Of a DNA stretch of 31,525 bases, positions 1 through 8,086 are shown in pieces (position 1 is the stretch's first letter; each line of letters starts with the position of its first letter). Made by a program: the position numbers and the translations under genes. The stretch covers positions 1-31,525 of the forward strand of contig JAEEMF010000072.1 in the NCBI GenBank assembly GCA_016283075.1, given 5' to 3'. The notes beneath the pieces are model-generated. The model saw nothing but the letters and a program-made list of their open reading frames with translations, was not told the DNA's origin and made no database searches. Source of the stretch: Bacilli bacterium (GTDB taxonomy: Bacteria > Bacillota_I > Bacilli_A > RF39 > UBA660).

Positions 1-1
1 A

Positions 2-2422
2 TATCTACAAGGGAAAACTCCGCAAGAAATAATTGATTTAGTGGAAAAAATAATATACGAAAGAATAAAATATGGCCAAAAAATAATTCCCGATTTTTTA
101 AAGAAAAAATATCCCGAATTTGTTTTAGATGATGATGTAGCAAATGAATACCATTTAGAATATTGTTTTAGTAGAGGTAAAGCACTATTTGAATTTAATG
201 AACATAAAGAATGGGTAAAAGCCTTAAAAGGTAAATCAATTATGACATTAATCCTATTAGATCAGTGGAGAAACGGAATTAATTACGATAAATATTTAGA
301 TTTCTTCAAAAAATTTGGAGAAAAAACTGGTACAAAACTGGCATTAAGTAAATCTGAAACAGTACAAAATATGTTAGAAAATGACAAATTAGACTTAATG
401 TGGAATTGGTATACTAAATCAGGAAAAAAATTTTTACCAGATAAAGCTGTAATGGAAGTAATACCTTTTGATGAGGCAGATAAGTTTTTTAACAACCTAA
501 TAAACTGGAAAGAAATTAATAAATCATCTGAGTATAATTGTTATTATAATAAGAAAATTTTAGCAAACCTTGCTATGATTTTCGGAGTATTTGATGATGA
601 TAAAAAAGGTATTTCACAATTAAAAGATTTAATATATAAAGTACCTTCTAAAGCTAAAGATAATGATTTTGCCAATTTTTTAAAACGTTCATCTAAAGAA
701 GAAAAAGAATTAATAATTAATAAAGATGATATAAATGACGAAGAAATTAAAAAGTTAAACTTAATTGAGGAAATAAAGGATATAGTTATTAAAGAAGGTT
801 TAAAAATAAATAAAAATGACCCCCTTTTATCACAATTATACAAACTAAATGATGATGGTTCTTATACTCTAATATTTAATCAAAATGGGCATCAAGATTT
901 AACTATAAAACTAAGATCATTATTATATTTAATGTTAGCGGATGATGAATCAACTTTAAATACAACTTTCCCACTATGCTATAGAGCAACAAATATAAAT
1001 TTCTTACTAAAACTTAAACCAGATTATAATAAAAGTTTTAGAGATTTCCTAGTTAGTAATTTTCAGGAAATAATAAATGATTATTATGCAAGTGATTATA
1101 TTGAAGAAATACAGAAATCATTTCCATTAATTAAAGCATATAATAGTAATATAAAACTTACATACAATGCAGCAGTAAACTATGTTAAAACAATTAAGTA
1201 TCCTAATATGGATATAGGAAATGAAAGATTATCTAATATATCTTCTATTGCTGGATATGGTGAAAAAGACTTTACAGTTCTTCAAGATATCTATAATCTA
1301 GGTAAGCAAAGAATTTATAGTACAATTCCAAGAATAGAGAATACTGTTACTATAAATAATAATACTTATCACTATGAATTTTTAAGACTAGATGATCCTC
1401 TTACTCTTGCTATAGGAACACTTACTGATTGTTGTCAAAGAATACATAAAAATGCTCAAGTTACAATGGAACAGTCCATGGTAGAAAATAATACTCGTAT
1501 TTTCCTAATAAAAGATGATGAAGGAAACTTTGTAGCACAAAGCTGGGTATGGCGTAATAAAGATGTACTTTGTTTTGACAACATTGAAATACCTCATAAA
1601 GCTTTCGATAGATATGAAAAGAAAAACCCTGGGAAAGATGAAGATGATTTTCATGACGAAATATATGATGTTTATGAAAAAGCATCTAAAGAAATCATGA
1701 AACTTGATAATCAAAATTATGAAGAACTTCTAAAAAAGAAAAAAATAACTAAAAAAGAATATGATTCTTTAAGACTAGGTTTAATTACTATAGGTGAAGG
1801 CAATAATGATTTAGATGATACACTATACGATAGAACTATTGAAGAAACAAGTAATTCTCTAGAACCACCAGAATACAAAACAAAGTTTTTTAAAGATACA
1901 TATTTTGAAGACCTATATACCGATGCAGATGAGCAGTATGTAGTTGTGGAAAGAGATGACAGAATAATTGAAAAAGGAAGTGAGGAAGCTAAACCAGTAT
2001 ATACAGATACATATGAAGAATATACTGATAAAACTTTAGATACTTCTTCCCTACTAACTCTAAAAAGTTTAGAATATAATGATAATAGATACTATAATAG
2101 TATTTCTAAAGTAGAAATAAAAAATGAAGGTAAGTACGTTACTGAACTTGCTAAAGTTTATGGAACAGATCCATCTAAAACTAAAGTAGTAATGAATCCT
2201 AACTTTGGTATTATCTATGAAGATAATGATGATACTATTACTATTGTTGATATAGTATATAATCTAAAAGTTAAAGAAAAAGAAGAAATAATTAGTATTG
2301 AAAAAGTAGTTTTAAAGCAAATAAAACTTGCTTTAGAGCAAATAGCTAAAAATAAGAAAATAGTACTAGATGATTTAGATGAAGATAGTGAAAAACTATA
2401 TAAGAAAGTAATAAGCTTATAA
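2..2422 (+). CDS. Giant paralogue A, C-terminal part (5' end outside window)
   Basis: The reading frame is open to the left edge. The first in-window start-like codon is a GTG at 41 with no ribosome binding site, and the residues before it (positions 2-40) align with the interior of the full-length paralogue at 2521, near its residue 790. This is therefore the last half of a ~1,600-residue gene, not a 793-aa protein. It carries the final helical repeat (PEF ... LKGKSIMT ...), the conserved C-terminal core (DCCQ at 1427-1438, VAQSWVWRN near 1532-1558, DNIEIP, then GLITIGEGNND) and a charged tail (KTKVVMNPNFGIIYED). I see no signal peptide or membrane helix, so it is probably cytoplasmic. Compared with the gene at 2521, similarity is moderate before about 1200 and very high at the 3' end. 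Function unknown. Confidence 0.9.
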   Translation, partial: YLQGKTPQEIIDLVEKIIYERIKYGQKIIPDFLKKKYPEFVLDDDVANEYHLEYCFSRGKALFEFNEHKEWVKALKGKSIMTLILLDQWRNGINYDKYLDFFKKFGEKTGTKLALSKSETVQNMLENDKLDLMWNWYTKSGKKFLPDKAVMEVIPFDEADKFFNNLINWKEINKSSEYNCYYNKKILANLAMIFGVFDDDKKGISQLKDLIYKVPSKAKDNDFANFLKRSSKEEKELIINKDDINDEEIKKLNLIEEIKDIVIKEGLKINKNDPLLSQLYKLNDDGSYTLIFNQNGHQDLTIKLRSLLYLMLADDESTLNTTFPLCYRATNINFLLKLKPDYNKSFRDFLVSNFQEIINDYYASDYIEEIQKSFPLIKAYNSNIKLTYNAAVNYVKTIKYPNMDIGNERLSNISSIAGYGEKDFTVLQDIYNLGKQRIYSTIPRIENTVTINNNTYHYEFLRLDDPLTLAIGTLTDCCQRIHKNAQVTMEQSMVENNTRIFLIKDDEGNFVAQSWVWRNKDVLCFDNIEIPHKAFDRYEKKNPGKDEDDFHDEIYDVYEKASKEIMKLDNQNYEELLKKKKITKKEYDSLRLGLITIGEGNNDLDDTLYDRTIEETSNSLEPPEYKTKFFKDTYFEDLYTDADEQYVVVERDDRIIEKGSEEAKPVYTDTYEEYTDKTLDTSSLLTLKSLEYNDNRYYNSISKVEIKNEGKYVTELAKVYGTDPSKTKVVMNPNFGIIYEDNDDTITIVDIVYNLKVKEKEEIISIEKVVLKQIKLALEQIAKNKKIVLDDLDEDSEKLYKKVISL

Positions 2423-2424
2423 AG

Positions 2425-2450
2425 AAAAGTAGGAATCTCCTACTTTTTTT
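2425..2450 (+). terminator. Rho-independent terminator after paralogue A
   Basis: A perfect 10-bp stem (AAAAGTAGGA / TCCTACTTTT, loop ATC) is followed by a T run, starting 2 nt after the stop codon. Confidence 0.85.
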
Positions 2451-2471
2451 GTTCCATTTTTATAAATAATG

Positions 2472-2505
2472 TGGTAGTATAAACGCTATATTGGGAGACT
2501 TATGG
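2472..2505 (+). promoter_or_regulatory. 34-nt upstream element, copy 1 (probable promoter/leader)
   Basis: This stretch aligns without gaps to 7330-7363 with 27 of 34 bases identical. It begins TGGTAGTATAAA (a possible -10 box, with weak -35 matches upstream) and continues TTGGGAGACTTATGG. It lies between the terminator of paralogue A and the ribosome binding site of paralogue B. The same element precedes the unrelated 223-aa gene, suggesting a shared control sequence. The promoter reading is inference. Confidence 0.5.
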
Positions 2506-2520
2506 TAAAGGAGGTAAATT

Positions 2521-5500
2521 ATGGAAAAGATGTCGCTTGAAAAATTCTATGAAATAAAAGAACAATTAATGGAAATGAAACCTGATATAGATAAATTATG
2601 GGGAGAAAAACAACGAGATTTAATTAAAAAACATATTGCAATTCAAGTTGATTTATTATCATATGACTTAAGTGATATTCCTTTTGAAGCATGGGAAGGA
2701 ATGACTATTTATAGTAGTTTTGGATGTAGAATGGATTTTAGTTATTCAAAGGCTAACATTGATTTTAAATTAATTAGATTTAAATCCTTAACTCAAAATA
2801 ACTACTGTGATTTCCATTCTTGTAATGTTAAAAACATATATTATTATTATAAATATAATGAAGAAATATTTGATGAAGAAGTTATAAATAATAATAAAGA
2901 ACTTTTCTTACCACAAGACTTTGAAAAAGATTTTAAAGAAAGATTTTATGATGAAGAACTTACTTTACATGATATAGATGATATATCATATGAAGAATTT
3001 GATAGATTATTAGAAATAGAAAAATTAGATGAACACTTTAGTAATGAATGGGCTTCTAGTTTTCCTGTTCTTAGTTTATTAGAATTTAAAAATGCATTAA
3101 CATATTATAAAAAGCACATGTATGAACTAGAAGCCGTAGATAATGTAGTATCTAATCTTGACTATAATGCATTAGGAGGAGCCCTATTTGATACTCTACA
3201 AAAATGTGAATTAAAAGATGTCAAAGATATAATTTTTGATTATGCAAGAGAGCGAATATTTTCAGATGAAAAACCACCATTTCAATATTTTGGGGATGCA
3301 TTTAGAGAAGAAAACGCTGATTTATATTATTGGTTAGAAATAGAATTACCTAGTGATATTATTAATCGTTTTAGACATAGAGAACTATTAATTGAAGGAA
3401 TAATAAATCATTTCGATTCTCTTAAAAATATTCCTCTTGATTACTTTATTCATTTTAATAGTAGTAGTTATTTCTTACAATCTATCCTTGAAAACAATGG
3501 TCCAGGATATATAAATAAAGTATTAAAAGATCATATCGACTTTTTCAAATATTTAGAAAAAAATAAAGATTTTAATGTTTTTTCTAATATATTTAATAGA
3601 GACTATATACGAAATGAAAAAAATGAAATTGATATTGAAAAATCACTAACTGATGCAGCGATTAAATTTTATTTATCCGAAAAAAATGAAAGAATTGGTT
3701 CAAATATTCCAAAACACATGGAATCATTCAATATTAAACTGGTAAGTAAAATAGAAACAAATGACGATTTTAAAAATCTAGATTATAACGTACTAGTGCG
3801 TGATTTAAAGCAAAGAAAAACATTAAATATAATTGGTTTACAATTTATAAAAGAACTGGATAAAGAATCTGGATTATTTTCAAGTAATCCTACAAATAGT
3901 AATGAACCATTATTATTAAATTCTTTATGTCAGTATATGCATAATCAAGAAAGAAAAAATCTTTTATATAGATATACTGGTTTTAAACATAATGATACCG
4001 AGAAAAAAGAAAAACTTAAAAGATTCGCATGTATACTTGATGAAATGGAATCAAATGGATACTTTAAAAATTTAGAAGATTCTAATTATTATAAAAAAAT
4101 ATTTGATAAAAAATATCCTAATATACTAATAAGCGACAAACTTTCGAAAGATTTTAGAAAAAAATACTATGATGATGATTTAGAATTCGAGGATTTTGTT
4201 GGAAAAGAAGAATTAATTCCCTATTTAGAAAAATTAGACATTTATCCATCAATAAGTTCCTATATCGAAGTAAAAAATTCAAGTAATGATTTCTTATATA
4301 TTTATAAAAATCAATTTGGAACTAAAAAAACACTTGAACTACTTTGTAAATATGGTTATTTCCTATCAGATATTGAAATTGATATGAAAGAGATTAATTT
4401 ATGTAATGAAGACGAAACTTTAAAATACATAAGAAAACTAATAGCTAATCTAATTATTAAGGGTGAAGACCGAGCTGATTATCATAACTTATATAAAATA
4501 CCTGAAATGGTTAAAGAATACCCAGGTTTATTTATTGATACTAGCTCATTAAATATGAGTGAAAAATCAAAGAAAAAATCGGAAGAAAATTTTTATAAAT
4601 ATGGTTTTACATATGATGATATAAGAAATAAACCTGAACTAATTAAAGCACTTAGTAAAACTGATTTAAATCAAGCTTTTAGAAGACAGAAAGATACTTT
4701 CACATATAATTATCATGATATAACTTTAAACGACAATGAACTAGCTGATTTCATAGGAAAAGATAACTTCCTAAACTTATGTATAAAATATGGATATTTA
4801 ATGGATAATATATATTATAGAATATTTAAGCATTTTGCAGATAATACTAAAGATAATTATTCAAATACAGCATTTAAAAACTGGTTAAAAAATAAATTCC
4901 AAGAGGATATAATTAGTCTAATTGAAACAACAATATATAAAAGCATACAATATGGCGAAGTATCAATTCCAGACTTTATGGAAAAAGATTATCCAGAATT
5001 TGTATATGAAGGAGAATCAAATATATTATTAAATAATGCATTTGTTAGAGGTTTATCTCTAGAAGAATTATATAGAAATAAAGAGAAATTCTTAGAGCTT
5101 CTTAAAGGAAAATCAGTTATGACCGCTATTCTTAGATATCAAAGAAGATTTACTGGATATTATAAAGAATGGGTAAATTATTTTAAAACATTTGGTGAAA
5201 AAGATGGAATTAAATTATTAATGAATAAATATGAAACCGTAATATTGATGGTACAAAATGGCAGAATCGATACAGCATGGAAATGGTTCTGTAAATCAGG
5301 TAAAAGATTTTTACCTGACGTAGCAGTAATGAATACTTTTTCAATTGAAGAATCTGATATATTCTTTAAAAATGCATCAATATGGAGAGAACTTAACAAA
5401 TCAGATGAATTTGATTTTCTTGCTTATAAAGAAAAACTTTTAAAATTGGCTATTATTTTTGGAGCATTTGATAATGATACAAAGGGAATAAAAAAACTAA

Positions 5501-7275
5501 AAGATTTAATATATAAAATACCATCTAAAGGTGAATATGATTTTTCTATGTTTTTAGAGAATGCTTCCGAAATAGAAATGAATTATTTCGAAGATGCATA
5601 TAAAGGTTTTGATAAAAAAACTTTAGATTCACTTGAAAATATTAAGAATATGATAATTAAAGAAGGTATCCCTTTTGATAAAAAAGGAACAATTATTAGT
5701 CAATTATATAAGCGAAATAGTGATGACTCATATTCCCTAGTATTTAATCAAAATGGACGTGAAGAATTAACTATTGAACTAAGAAAAATGTTAAGAATGT
5801 TATTAGATGATTATACTAGAAAATGCACTTTTCCACTATGTTATACTCCGCGTGCTTTAACTTTCATAGAAGGTCTTGAAGCAAAATACAATCCAAAATT
5901 TAGAGATTTCATAATTGAAAACATGAATGAATTAGTAACAAATCCAGATAAATCATGTTATTTACCAGAAATACAAAAAAAATTCCCTGCTATAATGGCA
6001 TACAACTGTAACAGAAAACTCACTTTACAATCAGCAATAAATTTTGTTGAAGCGCTTGAATATCCAAATATAGATGTAGGAAATGAAAGACTATCTAAGA
6101 TATCATCTATTACAGGATATAGTAATGATGATTTTACTACACTTCAAGATATCTATAATCTAGGTAAACAAAGAATTTATAGTACAATTCCAAGAATAGA
6201 AAATAGCATCACTATAAATAATAATACATACCATTATGAATTATTAAGACTTGATGATCCACTTATTCTTGCAATAGGAACACTAACAGATTGTTGTCAG
6301 GAAATAGATAATCATGCACAAGTTACAATGGAACAGTCTATGGTTGAGAATAATACTAGAATATTTGTTATTAAAGATGAAGAAGGAAACTTTGTAGCAC
6401 AAAGCTGGGTATGGCGTAATAAAGATGTACTATGTTTTGATAACGTCGAAATACCAGAAAAAGCTTTTAGTAGATTTAGAAAAAAGAATCCTAATAAAAA
6501 AGAAAAAGATTTCCATAATGAAATATATGATGTTTATGAAAAAGCATCTAAAGAAATAATGGAAATAGATAACAATAAGTATAAAGAACTTCTAGATAAA
6601 AAAGAAATAACCAAAGAGGATTATAATACATTAAGAATTGGTTTAATCACTATTGGTGATGGAAACAACGATCTAGTATCGTTATATGATAAATCTAAAG
6701 GAACAGCACTTAATTCTTTAAGAGCTCCAATATATGAAACACAATTCTTTAAAGGAACTGATTATACTAGACTATTTAGCGATGCTTCTTGGCAATATGT
6801 AGTTGAAGAAAGAGAAGATAGAGAAAAAACTGATAATGATGCTAAACCAGTATATACTGATACATATGAAGAATATACTGATGAAACTTTAGATACTACT
6901 TCCCTACTTCTTTTAAAAGGATTAGAGTATAACGATGATAGATACTATAATAGTATTTCAAATGTTAAATTTGAAAAAGAAGGAAAATATGTTACTGAAC
7001 TTGCTAGAATTTATGGAACAGAACCATCTAAAACTAAAGTAGTAATGAATCCTAACTTTGGAATTATCTATGAAGATAATGATGATACTATTACTATTGT
7101 TGATATAGTATATAATCTAAAAGTTAAAGAAAAAGAAGAAACAATTAGTATTGAAAAAGTAGTTTTAAAGCAAATAAAACTAGCTTTAGAGCAAATTGGA
7201 AAAGATAAGAAAATAGTACTAGATGATTTAGATGAAGATAGTGAAAAACTATATAAGAAAGTTGAATCATTATAA
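2521..7275 (+). CDS. Giant paralogue B, 1584-aa repeat protein with conserved C-terminal domain
   Basis: The ATG follows AAAGGAGG with a 6-nt gap. The N-terminal ~125 residues contain a short pentapeptide-like patch (LSDIPF, then DFSYSKANIDF). The middle is helical with at least three tandem ~140-residue units at about 500-635, 636-795 and 796-925. Each unit has a 'YP.LFI ... FY ... L...DI....ELI..L' half and an 'FG....L.L..KYG' half. The conserved core runs about 1210-1400: D1257-C-C-Q1260, V1292-A-Q-S-W-V-W1298, D1307-N-V-E-I-P, then GLITIGDGNND from 1374. The strand-helix-strand order is loosely reminiscent of GNAT or PcfJ-like domains, but I cannot assign it. The tail (about 1470-1584) is charged. 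There is no signal peptide or membrane helix. It is homologous over its full length to the gene at 8087. It looks like a single-gene unit with its own upstream element and terminator. Function unknown. Confidence 0.93.
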   Translation: MEKMSLEKFYEIKEQLMEMKPDIDKLWGEKQRDLIKKHIAIQVDLLSYDLSDIPFEAWEGMTIYSSFGCRMDFSYSKANIDFKLIRFKSLTQNNYCDFHSCNVKNIYYYYKYNEEIFDEEVINNNKELFLPQDFEKDFKERFYDEELTLHDIDDISYEEFDRLLEIEKLDEHFSNEWASSFPVLSLLEFKNALTYYKKHMYELEAVDNVVSNLDYNALGGALFDTLQKCELKDVKDIIFDYARERIFSDEKPPFQYFGDAFREENADLYYWLEIELPSDIINRFRHRELLIEGIINHFDSLKNIPLDYFIHFNSSSYFLQSILENNGPGYINKVLKDHIDFFKYLEKNKDFNVFSNIFNRDYIRNEKNEIDIEKSLTDAAIKFYLSEKNERIGSNIPKHMESFNIKLVSKIETNDDFKNLDYNVLVRDLKQRKTLNIIGLQFIKELDKESGLFSSNPTNSNEPLLLNSLCQYMHNQERKNLLYRYTGFKHNDTEKKEKLKRFACILDEMESNGYFKNLEDSNYYKKIFDKKYPNILISDKLSKDFRKKYYDDDLEFEDFVGKEELIPYLEKLDIYPSISSYIEVKNSSNDFLYIYKNQFGTKKTLELLCKYGYFLSDIEIDMKEINLCNEDETLKYIRKLIANLIIKGEDRADYHNLYKIPEMVKEYPGLFIDTSSLNMSEKSKKKSEENFYKYGFTYDDIRNKPELIKALSKTDLNQAFRRQKDTFTYNYHDITLNDNELADFIGKDNFLNLCIKYGYLMDNIYYRIFKHFADNTKDNYSNTAFKNWLKNKFQEDIISLIETTIYKSIQYGEVSIPDFMEKDYPEFVYEGESNILLNNAFVRGLSLEELYRNKEKFLELLKGKSVMTAILRYQRRFTGYYKEWVNYFKTFGEKDGIKLLMNKYETVILMVQNGRIDTAWKWFCKSGKRFLPDVAVMNTFSIEESDIFFKNASIWRELNKSDEFDFLAYKEKLLKLAIIFGAFDNDTKGIKKLKDLIYKIPSKGEYDFSMFLENASEIEMNYFEDAYKGFDKKTLDSLENIKNMIIKEGIPFDKKGTIISQLYKRNSDDSYSLVFNQNGREELTIELRKMLRMLLDDYTRKCTFPLCYTPRALTFIEGLEAKYNPKFRDFIIENMNELVTNPDKSCYLPEIQKKFPAIMAYNCNRKLTLQSAINFVEALEYPNIDVGNERLSKISSITGYSNDDFTTLQDIYNLGKQRIYSTIPRIENSITINNNTYHYELLRLDDPLILAIGTLTDCCQEIDNHAQVTMEQSMVENNTRIFVIKDEEGNFVAQSWVWRNKDVLCFDNVEIPEKAFSRFRKKNPNKKEKDFHNEIYDVYEKASKEIMEIDNNKYKELLDKKEITKEDYNTLRIGLITIGDGNNDLVSLYDKSKGTALNSLRAPIYETQFFKGTDYTRLFSDASWQYVVEEREDREKTDNDAKPVYTDTYEEYTDETLDTTSLLLLKGLEYNDDRYYNSISNVKFEKEGKYVTELARIYGTEPSKTKVVMNPNFGIIYEDNDDTITIVDIVYNLKVKEKEETISIEKVVLKQIKLALEQIGKDKKIVLDDLDEDSEKLYKKVESL

Positions 7276-7280
7276 AATCA

Positions 7281-7310
7281 AAAAAATGCAGGTTTTACTG
7301 CATTTTTTCT
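7281..7310 (+). terminator. Rho-independent terminator after paralogue B
   Basis: An 11-bp stem (AAAAAATGCAG / CTGCATTTTTT) with a 6-nt loop is followed by a T-rich stretch, just after the stop codon. Confidence 0.85.
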
Positions 7311-7329
7311 TTATTTTTAAATGGTTTTA

Positions 7330-7363
7330 TGGTACTATAAGTCCTAAATTGGGAGGCTTGTGG
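7330..7363 (+). promoter_or_regulatory. 34-nt upstream element, copy 2
   Basis: This is the partner of 2472-2505. TGGTACTATAAG (possible -10) is followed by TTGGGAGGCTTGTGG, which ends 1 nt before the ATG of the 223-aa gene. Here the GGGAGG part also serves as the ribosome binding site, 8 nt from the ATG. Confidence 0.5.
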
Positions 7364-7364
7364 C

Positions 7365-8036
7365 ATGAAAGAGATATTAGTAAAAGAAATAGCATCTGAA
7401 CCTATTACAATAGAAGGTTTAGAATGCTTAGAAAAAGTTTATAAAATTGATGATAAAGAAGTAAGTAGTATAGTTGCTACTAGAGCCCTAAACCCTTTGC
7501 GCCTTTTAGAACATGCCCTTATAAAAAAAGGTATGGAAATAAAGAAAATGCTTAATAGTGATAATCCATGTGATTTTGATAAAATCACTATTAAATATAA
7601 TGAATATGAAGATATAGAAAAAATATTAAAAGAAATAATGGAATATAGATGTTGTCCAGATTATAAAGAAATGTATAATTATCAAATCGATATGTTACCA
7701 TTTGAAGTTTGTATGAGAACAAGTGATGCAATTATGAACTTTGGTAAAGATAAAGACGATATTGAAAAAGATAATGAATTAAGTAAGAGAAGATGGAATA
7801 GAATTAGAAGACAAGTTGACCAAATATACGGAGAATATAGTATTAAATCTCTAGAACTTGCTGAAAGAGATGAATGCATCCATCCAAGTATACTTACTAT
7901 TTCAAAAGATAATCCAGAAAAAAGAAAACATTTAATATATCAGTATAAACGCGGTGGATTTACAATTAAAACACAAAATTATTTAGATCGTAGTTTAGAC
8001 CATTATTCCTATTTTGATACAAGAATGTGGGACTAA
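7365..8036 (+). CDS. Hypothetical protein, 223 aa, between giant paralogues
   Basis: The ATG follows GGGAGG with an 8-nt gap. The protein is soluble, charged and mostly helical. It has a Cys pair (YRCCPDY, ~residues 93-99), a basic stretch in the middle (SKRRWNRIRRQ) and an aromatic C-terminus (DHYSYFDTRMWD). No catalytic motif, signal peptide or membrane helix is visible, and I do not recognise the family. It is not a fragment of its giant neighbours. It does share their 34-nt upstream element and lies between two of them, so co-expression with paralogue B is plausible. Its hairpin overlaps the stop codon, and the next gene (8087) has no clear promoter of its own, so some transcripts may continue into that gene. 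Confidence 0.85.
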   Translation: MKEILVKEIASEPITIEGLECLEKVYKIDDKEVSSIVATRALNPLRLLEHALIKKGMEIKKMLNSDNPCDFDKITIKYNEYEDIEKILKEIMEYRCCPDYKEMYNYQIDMLPFEVCMRTSDAIMNFGKDKDDIEKDNELSKRRWNRIRRQVDQIYGEYSIKSLELAERDECIHPSILTISKDNPEKRKHLIYQYKRGGFTIKTQNYLDRSLDHYSYFDTRMWD

Positions 8037-8060
8037 AAGATGATTAATAATCATCTTTTT
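8035..8060 (+). terminator. Hairpin/terminator overlapping the stop of the 223-aa gene
   Basis: An 11-bp stem (AAAAGATGATT / AATCATCTTTT, loop 8046-8048) ends in T residues and includes part of the TAA stop. The following 26 nt hold a ribosome binding site but no convincing -10 box, so this may act as an attenuator for the next gene. Confidence 0.75.
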
Positions 8061-8086
8061 TAATTACTACTAGAAAGGAGGATTCT

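Noticed and set aside
544..843. Long minus-strand open frames inside the giant genes (also near 1461-1714, 5178-5399, 10348-11034, 13196-13444)
   Set aside because: Shadows of AT-rich coding sequence: hydrophobic, low-complexity translations, no ribosome binding sites, opposite strand to well supported genes.
41..2422. GTG at 41 as the start of a complete 793-aa gene
   Set aside because: The frame is open to the window edge and the residues before 41 align with the interior of the full-length paralogue.
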